This document shows positions 8,247 to 16,513 of a stretch of DNA of 64,000 nucleotides, one piece after another. The number at the start of each line of letters is the position of its first letter. Within the stretch, counting starts at the first letter, position 1. This stretch comes from Desulfuromusa kysingii (GTDB lineage: Bacteria; Desulfobacterota; Desulfuromonadia; Desulfuromonadales; Geopsychrobacteraceae), in the NCBI RefSeq assembly GCF_900107645.1, contig NZ_FNQN01000001.1:80885-144884 (forward strand), written 5' to 3'. A program made the position numbers and the translations under genes. The notes below the pieces were generated by a model. That model had not been told where the DNA came from. It saw only the letters and a list, made by a program, of their open reading frames with translations, and did not search any database.

Positions 8247-8657
8247 ATGCAAACGGCAGCAGAAAAATCAATTCAAATTGGACAATTAGCAAAAAATCTG
8301 GGGATCACCACCCGGACGATCCGCTATTACGAAGAGATTGGTCTGATGGGGCCAACTGAGCGTTTAGGCGGTGGCACCCGCACCTACAACAGAGATGATG
8401 TCCTGCGTCTGAAATTCATTCTCAAGCTGAAAGAACTTGGAATCTCATTGAAAGAGATGCAACAGTTGGCAGAAAACTTTGATGTCAATCAACAGTCATT
8501 TGGAACAATGACTCCAAAGTTACTGGAAATACTGGATGTCCACATTGGTAAGGTGGATCAAAAAATTGCGAACCTGGCCTCCTTACGCAAGGAGATTGTT
8601 GATTATCGCACCCGCATTACTGATATTTTGCAAGGGAAAGCAGAGGAAGTCCGTTAA
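8247..8657 (+). CDS. MerR-family regulator, probably of acyl-CoA / Etf genes
   Basis: This is a 136-residue protein. The N-terminal winged helix-turn-helix is typical: IGQLAKNLGITTRTIRYYEE, then GLMGPTERLGGGTRTYNRDD and LRLKFILKLKELGISLKEM. A coiled dimerisation helix fills the C-terminal half. It lacks the paired cysteines of metal-sensing MerR proteins, so its ligand is more likely a small molecule. Its position, divergent from the etf operon with the same 14-bp repeat at both promoters, points to control of the etf operon and itself. LiuR-type MerR proteins that regulate branched-chain acyl-CoA breakdown are the closest functional parallel I know; the link is inference. It ends 2 bp before the thioesterase gene. 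Confidence 0.88.
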   Translation: MQTAAEKSIQIGQLAKNLGITTRTIRYYEEIGLMGPTERLGGGTRTYNRDDVLRLKFILKLKELGISLKEMQQLAENFDVNQQSFGTMTPKLLEILDVHIGKVDQKIANLASLRKEIVDYRTRITDILQGKAEEVR

Positions 8658-8659
8658 TC

Positions 8660-9058
8660 GTGGAAACTTATAAATTTAATACTCCGATTGAAGTCCGTTT
8701 TGCCGATCTGGATGCTTACGGGCATGTCAATAATGCTCTGTTCTTCACCTATCTGGAAACGGCACGGGTAAAGCTGTTTCAACAATATTTCGGGGCCTTT
8801 CTGGGCAGTGAGTTGATGTTTCTGGTGGTGCGCGCCGAATGTGATTATCGGCTGCCGATTGAGTTGACCGACCATCTTGAAATTGCTATTTCAATTGATC
8901 AGGTCAGACATTCCAGCTTTAATTTTGGCTACAGGATGCACAACGGCGCCGGGAAAATTTTTGCAGAAGCGAAAACTGTTATGGTCTGCTATGACCCCAA
9001 AATAAAAAAACCGGTCGCTATCCCCCCTGAAATTAAAACCTTCTTCACCCAGGAGTGA
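8660..9058 (+). CDS. Acyl-CoA thioesterase, 4HBT / YbgC-FadM type hotdog fold
   Basis: The 132-residue protein starts at GTG 8660, 2 bp after the merR stop, and the AGGAAG in the merR tail can serve as ribosome site. The hotdog signature is intact: VRFADLDAYGHVNNALFFTY, with the Asp and His-Val-Asn-Asn of the 4-hydroxybenzoyl-CoA thioesterase family. The central helix LETARVKLFQQYFG and later strands match in order. Such enzymes hydrolyse short or medium acyl-CoA. Co-transcription with a regulator facing an Etf operon suggests it trims acyl-CoA pools in the same pathway, which is inference. Length is normal for the family. Confidence 0.88.
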   Translation: METYKFNTPIEVRFADLDAYGHVNNALFFTYLETARVKLFQQYFGAFLGSELMFLVVRAECDYRLPIELTDHLEIAISIDQVRHSSFNFGYRMHNGAGKIFAEAKTVMVCYDPKIKKPVAIPPEIKTFFTQE

Positions 9059-9300
9059 TCCTCCCCCCTCTCCTTCGTCGCTTACTGTGGACAACAGGGC
9101 AACAATATTGATGCTGATATGTCTCTTACTTGGTATTGATTTAACTGGAAATATCCCTGATACTAGTAGCTTCTGTACGTTGAGAGTTTCATTGGATGGA
9201 TGGTTCGATGATTAGCTGATGACATGTGATGGCCTTCAGTTGTCGTCGAGAAAGAATTCAAGAGTCGTAACCGTAATCAATAGTGATGAGGGAGGAAAAA
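9059..9300. other. Non-coding spacer
   Basis: About 240 bp between the thioesterase and the secreted protein. I see no convincing terminator or open frame. It holds the GGAGG ribosome site of the next gene at 9291-9295. Confidence 0.5.
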
Positions 9301-9747
9301 ATGAGGACACTTTTTGTAACTATTCTGGCAACCATGATTTGTTTCGGAACTCTAGTAGCCCAGACCCAGGCTGCTGATAATTGGTATAAGTTTTCTGCTC
9401 AAGAAGCTATGGATAGCTCTCTGGGCAATGACAAGTTGCGACCGGAGATCCGTTTGTACATGAAGGGACAGAAACATCCGGGAATCGTAAAAAAAATGGG
9501 TGAATACAAAGCGAATAAACGCACTAACGGGTTCGGTAAATCCGCTCAACAGGTTTGTGAGCGAGCTTTTATCTCTGCGTTGATGGCTTTGCAGGATCGT
9601 GCAGTGCGAGAAGGTGGCAATGCGGTTATTGATATCTATACGATTACCAAGAATATCGAGTTTGAAAGTGCCACTGAATATTCATGCATTAAAGGTGGAG
9701 TTGTCGGTAATGTCGCTTTAATGGGGACAGTCGCAAAAATTAAATAA
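9301..9747 (+). CDS. Small exported protein of unknown function
   Basis: This 148-residue protein starts at ATG 9301, placed by GGAGG five bases upstream; a GTG 18 bases earlier would include the ribosome site and is rejected. Residues 1-24 are a signal peptide ending QTQA-AD. The mature part has one conserved-looking block, ERAFISALMALQDRAVREGGNAVIDIYT, then a Cys near the end (ATEYSCIKG) and a Gly-rich strand. It resembles small periplasmic proteins that databases often mislabel as 'excinuclease ATPase subunit', with the pattern Cys...Gly-Gly-Asn-Ala-Val...Glu-Tyr-x-Cys. No enzymatic motif is visible. It stands alone, convergent with the next gene. Confidence 0.75.
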   Translation: MRTLFVTILATMICFGTLVAQTQAADNWYKFSAQEAMDSSLGNDKLRPEIRLYMKGQKHPGIVKKMGEYKANKRTNGFGKSAQQVCERAFISALMALQDRAVREGGNAVIDIYTITKNIEFESATEYSCIKGGVVGNVALMGTVAKIK

Positions 9748-9777
9748 GGTGATGGTCAATTTTTGAGCAGATGGAAC

Positions 9778-11010
9778 TTAAACTCCATCTGCTCCTGTCA
9801 AATTTTCCCATAACTTTTCATAGGGGAGCAGCAAAAAGTCGATGCTCAGCCGTTCTCGGCTCTCTGTGAGGAGAAACCCCCTCTTCAACACTTCCTGTTC
9901 GATCCCTTTCATGTGTAAGGCTCCCCAGGGGATAACAATAGTGTCATATTTAGCTAATGCCTTTGGCAGGTAACTGACGACGGAGCGATTCCGTTTGACG
10001 ATGAGATCATTCATGATGATGTCATTGATATGGTCAGGGACATGCGTTTGGGCCCACTGGTTGAATTCCAGATAACCGGTGCTTAAAGAGTCTGCATTGA
10101 GGATATATTTCGCCAGGGCGTTTAACACCTCAAGGGTGCGCGGGTCAAACCGCTTCAGGTCAATATCTGCCGGGAGGAGGTCAGGAGCGTCACCGCTGGC
10201 AGTTGTCTCCAGATCCAGATCAATCACATCAATCCGGTTGCTGTTAAAATTCATCTTTTCTTGTGATGTCAGTCCCAACAACTTGGCAATATTTGCGTAA
10301 TTAAAGTGTTCAGTCATTAAGCCGTCAGTATCGGTGACCCCCTCTGCCAGAATAAGAGTACGTGTCCCTGAAAACGAATCTGTCAGGTCGGAGAAGTAGT
10401 CTTCCTGTCCCAGATGAATCATCCCTGTCAGCCTGATCTGCTTATCACCTTGCTGGTAGATCCGTTCCGTCATGTAGAGACCGTTAGGTTTTAGTTGGAC
10501 AAAACCTGCGGTCTTGGTTTCGATCATGTGGTCGACGAAGGAATAACATATCAGAATGAACATCAGTGGCAGTACCACTGAATTGACCAGGCAAAAGCGG
10601 AGCAGATTTTGTCCACTGAAGGCTGGACCGGCGAACTGGCTCGGGACCAGAAATTGACTTTTACGGTTGATCTGCTGGTTCAATTGCAGCATCAAAAGAC
10701 AAAGGGCGAGTTGTCCGCAGGCAAGATACAGGCGGATAAACTTACCGTCATCCATAGCCAATGGCCAGTAGCTTACCAGATCCCAGAATATCCAGAGGTA
10801 GAGAGGAAAAAGGATGATCTTAGGTAGGTGGCGGTTGAAAGCCAGCCCCAGATACACAATTGCACCGACCAGGAGGCAGGTTAGCCAGGCGAAGCGATGT
10901 ACTCCGGCGAGGATAGAGGTCGCGAAGAACAGTTGTAGCAGTTCGTCGGCGATAGCGAAGATTGCGGATAAAATGAAAAATAACAGAAATAAATTGGCAA
11001 GTTTCCTCAT
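9778..11010 (-). CDS. Membrane-anchored TIKI/TraB-superfamily protein (putative metalloprotease-like)
   Basis: This is a 410-residue protein. The first 165 residues hold about five hydrophobic helices. The rest is soluble and shows the marks of the TIKI/TraB/PrgY superfamily: a first GxxH motif (GMIH, 196-199), a conserved Glu shortly after (LILAEG, E223), an Arg in RNRSV near residue 338 and a second GxxH (GALH, 363-366). In TIKI proteins these residues bind metal and cleave Wnt; bacterial members are mostly uncharacterised. The fusion to a multi-helix membrane part is less usual. It is divergent from the AsmA-like gene. Family assignment is by motif only. Confidence 0.68.
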   Translation of the reverse strand: MRKLANLFLLFFILSAIFAIADELLQLFFATSILAGVHRFAWLTCLLVGAIVYLGLAFNRHLPKIILFPLYLWIFWDLVSYWPLAMDDGKFIRLYLACGQLALCLLMLQLNQQINRKSQFLVPSQFAGPAFSGQNLLRFCLVNSVVLPLMFILICYSFVDHMIETKTAGFVQLKPNGLYMTERIYQQGDKQIRLTGMIHLGQEDYFSDLTDSFSGTRTLILAEGVTDTDGLMTEHFNYANIAKLLGLTSQEKMNFNSNRIDVIDLDLETTASGDAPDLLPADIDLKRFDPRTLEVLNALAKYILNADSLSTGYLEFNQWAQTHVPDHINDIIMNDLIVKRNRSVVSYLPKALAKYDTIVIPWGALHMKGIEQEVLKRGFLLTESRERLSIDFLLLPYEKLWENLTGADGV

Positions 11011-11047
11011 TGTTTTTCTCGTGGCTTCCTCTAAGGGTTCGAGAATA

Positions 11048-11067
11048 ACTGCTATGATATTAGCAGT
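11048..11067. promoter_or_regulatory. Inverted repeat upstream of the TIKI-like gene
   Basis: ACTGCTA and TAGCAGT are 7-bp perfect arms separated by TGATAT. The repeat lies 38 bp upstream of the TIKI-like ATG and overlaps a possible -10 (TAATAT) for that gene. It is a candidate operator; the binding protein is unknown. Confidence 0.45.
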
Positions 11068-11149
11068 CTAAGATTTTTTGAAACCATATTGTGATTCAGT
11101 TTTCAAGTCAATCTCCATCCGTACGAGCCGTGCTGACTTCAGGGCGTTT

Positions 11150-11177
11150 TTGTAGTCGTGGGTATTGGTGTTATACT
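11150..11177 (+). promoter_or_regulatory. Possible promoter of the AsmA-like gene
   Basis: TTGTAG and TATACT are separated by 16 bp. The start would lie near 11184, about 30 nt before the AsmA-like ATG, which has its own GGAGG. Confidence 0.4.
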
Positions 11178-11212
11178 CTAGCTTGAATTCTAATTAGAAA
11201 CGGAGGACGTTC

Positions 11213-12091
11213 ATGAAGGCTCTTTTTAAGTTGTTAGTTGCTTTGCTGGTTGTTGTCGTTATTGCTGCGGCTGGTGCTTTTTTCTATATTGATGTCATCG
11301 CCAAGAAGGCGATTGAGCAAGGGGGTGAAATGGCATTGGGGGTGCCAACTCGCCTTGATGCTATTCATATTTCACTTTTGGGTGGTGAGGCCTCTTTGAG
11401 TGGTTTGGATGTGGCTAATCCCACCGGGTTTAAAGCCCAGACGTTTATGGGGCTTGGGAAGGGTGAGGTCGCGATTTCCCTCGGGTCGTTGTTGGGAGAT
11501 ACCGTTAAGGTCCCACGCGTCAGCCTGAGTCGCATCCGGATCAATTTGGAGCAGATGGGTAAAAAAAATAACATCGATCCAATCCTGGCCCGGACCAAGA
11601 GTTTGAGCAGCGAAAAAGGGAAAACCAGCCCACCGCCAGCAAGCAAGGATGGGAAGAAATTTATTATTGAATACTTCTCTCTTGACGATGTTCAGGTCGA
11701 CGCCAGCCTTGAATTGCTGGGGCAAGTATCAAAAGTTAATTTGGTCCTGCCGAAGATTGAACTGCGCAACCTGGGGGCTGCAGAACAAGGGTTACCCATG
11801 TCCGAGTTGATCCAGAAAATTGTTCAGGTCGTCCTCAGTGCCGCACAGGAAAGCTCTGGGCAACTCTCTCCGGCGCTGGCAAAACTGCTGGCCGGGGAAC
11901 TGGCCGACCTTGATAACATTAAGGCTGAGGTTGTCGGTCAGGCAAAAGCTCAGGTCGAAAAGCAGGTGGAAGACTTGCAACAGAAAATCAAAGCAGAAGT
12001 ACCGGAGGAACTGGCTCCAGCAATTGATAAAGCTGTTGATGAGAAAGCCGGTAATCTGTTGAAAGGGCTGCTTAATGATGACAAAAAATAA
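11213..12091 (+). CDS. AsmA-like membrane-anchored envelope protein
   Basis: This 292-residue protein has one N-terminal membrane helix (residues 5-27) and a periplasmic remainder. The segment after the helix, with LDAIHISLLGGEASLSGL and DVANPTGF, resembles the N-terminus of AsmA/DUF748-type proteins. Residues 120-150 are a Lys/Ser/Pro-rich linker, and the C-terminal 90 residues are helical and charged with a coiled-coil look (QAKAQVEKQVEDLQQKIKAE). AsmA relatives act in outer-membrane lipid transport or assembly. This one is much shorter than AsmA itself (about 600 residues), so a separate role is possible. Its stop codon abuts the convergent HxlR gene with no spacer. Confidence 0.6.
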   Translation: MKALFKLLVALLVVVVIAAAGAFFYIDVIAKKAIEQGGEMALGVPTRLDAIHISLLGGEASLSGLDVANPTGFKAQTFMGLGKGEVAISLGSLLGDTVKVPRVSLSRIRINLEQMGKKNNIDPILARTKSLSSEKGKTSPPPASKDGKKFIIEYFSLDDVQVDASLELLGQVSKVNLVLPKIELRNLGAAEQGLPMSELIQKIVQVVLSAAQESSGQLSPALAKLLAGELADLDNIKAEVVGQAKAQVEKQVEDLQQKIKAEVPEELAPAIDKAVDEKAGNLLKGLLNDDKK

Positions 12092-12463
12092 CTAGACTTC
12101 GATTCGTTTCAGGGTGGGAGCGCATTCAACTGCAGCGCTCTGCTCTGTTGCGATCAAGTAGTCTTTACCCCACTGGCACATCAGCTGCAGGATTGGGACG
12201 ACGCTCTGCCCCATTGGCGTCAAGGAATATTCAACTCGCGGTGGAACCTCTGCGTAAACTTTGCGATGAATCAGTCCGTCTCGTTCCAATTCCCGGAGTT
12301 GCTGGGTGAGCATCTTCTGGGTGACCTTAGATAGGCGGCGCTGCAACTGACTGAAACGTAGAGTTTTGAAGCTCAGCTGCCAGAGGATCAGCGACTTCCA
12401 CTTGCCGCCAATGATGTCAAGAGTCACTGAAACCGTACAACGATAATTTGTGATTTCTTCCAT
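12092..12463 (-). CDS. HxlR-family transcriptional regulator
   Basis: A 123-residue winged-helix protein with the HxlR signature: an early Cys (NYRCTVSVTLDIIGGKW), LRFSQLQRRLSKVTQKMLTQ and LRELERDGLIHRKVY, then VEYSLTPMGQSV. HxlR proteins bind as dimers and often sense electrophiles or quinones through the N-terminal Cys, as in YodB and QorR. It is divergent from a zinc-free quinone-oxidoreductase-like gene, the classical arrangement. A TAGTATC-N6-GATACTA inverted repeat 20 bp upstream of its ATG is the likely operator for both genes. Start ATG 12463 has only a weak GAGA ribosome site. Confidence 0.88.
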   Translation of the reverse strand: MEEITNYRCTVSVTLDIIGGKWKSLILWQLSFKTLRFSQLQRRLSKVTQKMLTQQLRELERDGLIHRKVYAEVPPRVEYSLTPMGQSVVPILQLMCQWGKDYLIATEQSAAVECAPTLKRIEV

Positions 12464-12482
12464 AACGCTTTTATCTCTCCAT

Positions 12483-12502
12483 TAGTATCCTTTTTGATAC
12501 TA
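12483..12502. promoter_or_regulatory. HxlR operator candidate
   Basis: TAGTATC and GATACTA are perfect 7-bp arms with a 6-bp spacer, in the gap between the divergent HxlR and YhdH-like genes. Arm length and spacing suit a winged-helix dimer. Confidence 0.65.
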
Positions 12503-12600
12503 CCATACAAAAAAGTGGGTACTTGTTTTTATCACTGTGACTCAAGTAGTTTTATTGGCAAGTCAAACGAAAGTCAATTTTTTCTTGCAAGGAGGTCTCT

Positions 12601-13599
12601 ATGGCGACAGAATTTCAAGCATTACTGGTAGAACAGCCAGAGAAGAAAGTTTTTACCCGGGCCGTTGTGACCCGTTCACTAGATGAGTTACCTGCTGGTG
12701 ATCTGGTCGTCAAAGTCCATTACTCTTCCCTTAATTTCAAAGATGCCCTCTCTGCGACCGGGAACCCTGGGGTCACGCGCAATTTTCCCCATACTCCCGG
12801 CATTGATGCGGCCGGAGAAGTTGTCTCCTGTGGCGATGGAGCCTTCCAGCCCGGAGACAAGGTCATTGTCACCAGCTACGATTTGGGGATGGAGACCGAC
12901 GGTGGTTTTGGTCAGCTGATTCGGGTCCCCAGCCAGTGGGCGTTGAAGCTACCAGAAGGGTTGACATTAAGAGAAAGTATGATGCTCGGAACCGCAGGTT
13001 TAACCGCAGCTCTGTCCGTGCAGGAACTGGTGGCAAGCGGAGTGACTCCAGACAACGGTCCCGTTCTTGTGACTGGTGCCACTGGTGGTGTGGGGAGTCT
13101 GGCTGTTGCGATTCTGGCAAAGGCAGGATTTACTGTAACTGCAGTTACCGGCAAGCTTGAAGAGAGCGATTATCTCAAGAGTTTAGGTGCTGAAACGGTG
13201 ATCAGTCGGGAGACTTTGTTGGCTGGCAATGAACGGCCAATGTTGAAAACAACCTGGGCTGGTGGCGTCGATTGTGTCGGTGGCGATATGCTTGCTGCGG
13301 CGATCAAATCGACACAATATGATGGTGCTGTGACCTGTTGCGGATTGGTCGGTGCCGTTGATTTAAATGTCAGTATTTTCCCCTTTATTCTCCGAGGAGT
13401 TCGCTTGATCGGTATTGATTCTGCGGAATGTTCGATGGAGCGCCGGACCAAGGCCTGGCAGAGGCTGGCCACCGACTGGAAGCTCAATCAATTAGAGGCG
13501 ATGATTGATGAGGTGACACTTGCAGGCTTGGAAGATAAGATTCAGACGATGCTCAAGGGTGGATTAAAGCGGCGTGCTCTTGTCAATCTTTTGGATTGA
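12601..13599 (+). CDS. YhdH/AcuI-type quinone oxidoreductase-like (acrylyl-CoA reductase family) protein
   Basis: This 332-residue medium-chain reductase starts at ATG 12601 behind AAGGAGG. It shows the YhdH/AcuI pattern: SSLNFKDALSATG near the start, FPHTPGIDAAGEV, GTAGLTAALSV, and the NADPH-binding VTGATGGVGSLAV. The structural zinc cysteines of alcohol dehydrogenases are missing, as expected. AcuI reduces acryloyl-CoA to propionyl-CoA with NADPH and protects against this electrophile; other family members reduce quinones or alkenals. The divergent HxlR regulator suggests induction by electrophiles. Which substrate applies cannot be read from sequence. Confidence 0.87.
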   Translation: MATEFQALLVEQPEKKVFTRAVVTRSLDELPAGDLVVKVHYSSLNFKDALSATGNPGVTRNFPHTPGIDAAGEVVSCGDGAFQPGDKVIVTSYDLGMETDGGFGQLIRVPSQWALKLPEGLTLRESMMLGTAGLTAALSVQELVASGVTPDNGPVLVTGATGGVGSLAVAILAKAGFTVTAVTGKLEESDYLKSLGAETVISRETLLAGNERPMLKTTWAGGVDCVGGDMLAAAIKSTQYDGAVTCCGLVGAVDLNVSIFPFILRGVRLIGIDSAECSMERRTKAWQRLATDWKLNQLEAMIDEVTLAGLEDKIQTMLKGGLKRRALVNLLD

Positions 13600-13917
13600 A
13601 AATGTGAGCTGCAGAGCATTGTTTAGTTGAGGTCAACAAAGACCGTCAACAGTGATTTACAATTGTTGTTCAGAAGAGCAGGGGCGTGGATGAAGAGGTT
13701 ATGGTGACTTATAGCGTCCGTAAAGTGGATAGCAGGTTTTCGTCTCCATGGATATTTGTTAGGTTCTCATTCCGCCAAGCTACCAATTGATCTAGCGGAG
13801 ATGAATAGCGCAAACCTCGGGGCATCCATGCGAGGTAACATCAATGGATGCCCCGAGGTTTTTCTTCTCAGCCTCTTGCTGTTTGTTCGGACAAGCAGGA
13901 TCACAAATTCTAGCTGA
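13600..13917. terminator. Convergent spacer with strong bidirectional terminator (hairpin 13812-13861)
   Basis: The 318-bp gap lies between two convergent genes. Bases 13812-13829 and 13844-13861 form a perfect 18-bp stem with a 14-nt loop. Five Ts (13859-13863) follow on the plus strand and a run of A precedes it, so it can stop transcription from both sides. The rest of the gap (13600-13811) shows no gene or RNA I recognise. Confidence 0.85.
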
Positions 13918-15093
13918 CTACTCTTTCACCATACTTTCCTTGGCAAAAACCCACATCACGACGGCAAAACAGGACGAGACTCCCCCCAAGACTACAGCGC
14001 TGGCGCCGAGTCCGATGAAGCTCATAATTCCGGTAATAAACAGGGGGCCTCCAGAAAATCCGAGATCACAGACAAAGCGCCAGACCCCTAAAAACTGCCC
14101 CCGGTAATTTTCTGGAGCCAGATCTGCGGCAATTGACATGATGACGCCGGTCGCTAAACCATTACCAAATGCCATGATGAGCGTCCCCACGACATAGCCA
14201 GCTAAGTTGTTTGAGTAGGTTAGAATCACCAGACTGACTGCCATAATGAGTGTTCCTGGAATTATTGTAAATTTTCGCCCCCACTTATCCATGATATAGC
14301 CGGCGGGGAGGAACATGATAAATTCCAGAATTGTTGCCAGTGAAGCAAAAAAGCCGATTTCTGCAGGGGTCAACTCTAGGACACTGCCGAAGAGTGTCAC
14401 CAGCAACGGGCTGGCGCCACGCAAACTTGTTATCCCAATCGCTCCGATTCCGGAAGTGAGAAAGATTCTTTTATTCTCCCGTAAAGTACGAACGAAAGCG
14501 TGAGAACGCATCTCTCGATTCTGGCAACATGGTGTATTTTCACAACAGATCAGAATATTGAGAGCCGCAAGCAGGGCGAACGCTCCCAGCGCGATTAAAG
14601 CCGGGACAAAGCCAAAGAACGTAGCGATAAAACCACCCCCGATCGGTCCGATAATTCCACCGATACGCTGTAGGCTGGCCATAAAGGCGATAACCCGGCC
14701 CCGTTCGTGAGGATCACATTTTTTGCCGACATAGGACAGCCGGGAGAGCATCATTACGGAAAAGGCTGCTCCTGACAAAAGCGAGATGAGAACAAACATG
14801 ACTGGGCTATCAAATGTGGCAAAAAGAAACAGTGACAGTGCGGCCGCCACGTTTCCCACAAGCATACCGCCCTTATCGCCCAGACGTGACACCAGAAAGC
14901 CAGCTGGAAGATCCATGAACAACATTCCGATTCCACGAATGCTGATTATAGAAGCGGCCAGCGTGACTCCGTAGCCTTGGTTCAGAATGTAGAGGGGGAG
15001 GAGAATCAGAGAGGCTCTCAGACTCACGAAAGCGCAGAAGGTTGGTAGAAATACCGGGAATAATAATTGACGGAACGTCGTACGGATAGACAT
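13918..15093 (-). CDS. Major facilitator superfamily transporter
   Basis: A 391-residue integral membrane protein with about 12 hydrophobic helices. The MFS loop motifs are present: DLPAGFLVSRLGDKGGMLVG after helix 2 (a motif A variant) and MDKWGRKFTIIPGT in the second half. RVIAFMASLQRIGGIIGPIGG is the usual helix 4-5 region. The protein is of the drug- or sugar-efflux type, but substrate cannot be inferred. A long cytoplasmic loop between helices 6 and 7 carries CCENTPCC, an unusual Cys cluster. It stands alone and has no clear ribosome site at the ATG. Confidence 0.85.
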   Translation of the reverse strand: MSIRTTFRQLLFPVFLPTFCAFVSLRASLILLPLYILNQGYGVTLAASIISIRGIGMLFMDLPAGFLVSRLGDKGGMLVGNVAAALSLFLFATFDSPVMFVLISLLSGAAFSVMMLSRLSYVGKKCDPHERGRVIAFMASLQRIGGIIGPIGGGFIATFFGFVPALIALGAFALLAALNILICCENTPCCQNREMRSHAFVRTLRENKRIFLTSGIGAIGITSLRGASPLLVTLFGSVLELTPAEIGFFASLATILEFIMFLPAGYIMDKWGRKFTIIPGTLIMAVSLVILTYSNNLAGYVVGTLIMAFGNGLATGVIMSIAADLAPENYRGQFLGVWRFVCDLGFSGGPLFITGIMSFIGLGASAVVLGGVSSCFAVVMWVFAKESMVKE

Positions 15094-15724
15094 GATCTTA
15101 CTAGAAGTCCTTACAATGCAAAGCGATCCCCTGTAGCAACAGGGACATTGACTGCAATCCCCTCATTGGGTGTGTGGTTTGGGGGCTGTTGTCAAATCGG
15201 GTATATTTCTTATCCAGAGGTTTGATCGGTTATGTGCAAATCTGGCCTTGGTGTTTTGAATCAGGGTTAACTGTGTTGTCATCTTGAACTATTTAGTGGC
15301 ACTTTTTGAATCCTTTCCAGGGTGAGTTGATTTTCTAGGATAGGGATAAGTCGAGGTTTTTCTTTCTCCACATCGATACCGTATGCGGTACAAAGAGTGA
15401 ACCTGTAAGTGCTTTTTAATACTAGCATATTTTTGGTTTGAGTGCTGCTAAAATGTATCATTTTCGTCCGTGGAAACTGTTATTTTATCTGGGTTGAGTT
15501 GCTCCAGGTTGTCAGCCAGGAGAGGTTGGTGGTCACATTCCCAATGGTTGAATCCGTGGTGAGAAATAGCTGCAACAAGGGATACTCGCCTTGGACCGGT
15601 TCTTTCGTGAATCGTGATGGTTCAGGATTGCATGTCGAGAGTATATCCTTGTTCAAATTTGCTCTGAATTAGTGTCGTTGGAGTTCTCGTTGTTGTATGC
15701 AGACAAAGATTGTAAGATGCGACC
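15094..15724. other. 631-bp spacer without recognised genes
   Basis: No convincing gene is seen. A small hairpin (CCCTGT-agca-ACAGGG, 15129-15144) lies 36-51 bp upstream of the MFS ATG on its leader side. Bases 15375-15395 contain TACCG-tatg-CGGTA, a short inverted repeat that weakly recalls the GTATAC sites described elsewhere here. An open frame at 15442-15672 has no protein-like features. Confidence 0.5.
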
Positions 15725-16480
15725 ATGAACGACTGGTTCGATACTCATATTCATTTGCTCGCTCCAGAATGGCGACAACGTCCAGAAGAACTGTATCAGC
15801 AGATCTCAGCTTTGGGCGTTGGCAAAATGGTGATGCCTGGGGTACGAGTTGCAGACTGGCCTGCTTTGTTGGCGCTTGCACAACACCTGCCGGCGGTGTA
15901 TTTTGCTCCGGGCCTGCATCCAGTGTACGCGGATCAGTGGAATGCCAATGCTGCCGAACAACTGAAGAGGTTGGCGGGGATGGAAAAAGTCGTGGCTATT
16001 GGTGAAATCGGTCTGGATGCTGTAGCCGGACCTTCTCTGGATGAGCAGGAGCTGGTTTTTCGTTCCCAGTTGCAGATTGCGTTGGATTGCAATCTTCCGG
16101 TGTTGTTACACAGTCGTAATACCACCGGACGTGTTCTTGCTGTCCTACGTGAACTTAATGTCGGCCAACAGGTCGGTGGGATCTGGCACGGTTTTTCCGG
16201 TAGTATTCAGGTCGCCAATGAACTGGTTTGTCTAGGTTTCAAAATTGGCGTCGGACCGATCCTGCTACGGAAGTCTGCGCGCAAGCTGCCTCTGGCGGTT
16301 GTCAATCTCCCGGAAGATGCGCTGGTGTTGGAGACAGATGCTCCGGATATGATTGCCGAAGTGGATGGGTTGCTGCATGTGGCGCAGCGACTGGCAGAGC
16401 TGAAGGGCTGGAATTTGGAGCGAGTCGCGAAGATGACCTATGAGAATGCTACCAGGGTCTTTTCAAGGATTCAGTGCTGA
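15725..16480 (+). CDS. TatD-family metal-dependent hydrolase
   Basis: A 251-residue TIM-barrel hydrolase. Metal-binding motifs appear in order: DTHIHL near the start, APGLHP, AIGEIGLDAV, VLLHSRNT, WHGFSGS and LVLETDAPDM. Members are 3'-5' exonucleases or D-aminoacyl-tRNA deacylase-like enzymes involved in DNA damage and quality control. It is slightly shorter than E. coli TatD and starts at ATG 15725; GATGCGACC upstream offers no strong ribosome site. It is followed after 33 bp by tcdA, a common neighbour, probably in one operon with the TSUP gene. Confidence 0.88.
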   Translation: MNDWFDTHIHLLAPEWRQRPEELYQQISALGVGKMVMPGVRVADWPALLALAQHLPAVYFAPGLHPVYADQWNANAAEQLKRLAGMEKVVAIGEIGLDAVAGPSLDEQELVFRSQLQIALDCNLPVLLHSRNTTGRVLAVLRELNVGQQVGGIWHGFSGSIQVANELVCLGFKIGVGPILLRKSARKLPLAVVNLPEDALVLETDAPDMIAEVDGLLHVAQRLAELKGWNLERVAKMTYENATRVFSRIQC

Positions 16481-16513
16481 ATATTTGTCTCCACGGGGAT
16501 AAGAACAGGAGTT

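Noticed and set aside
9283..9300. Earlier GTG start for the small exported protein
   Set aside because: It would place the GGAGG ribosome site inside the coding region and spoil the signal peptide.
15375..15395. Fourth copy of the GTATAC palindrome
   Set aside because: TACCG-tatg-CGGTA shares only part of the motif and is not near a respiratory gene.
15442..15672. 76-residue plus-strand frame in the 631-bp spacer
   Set aside because: No ribosome site, no domain, and composition looks like chance reading of non-coding DNA.
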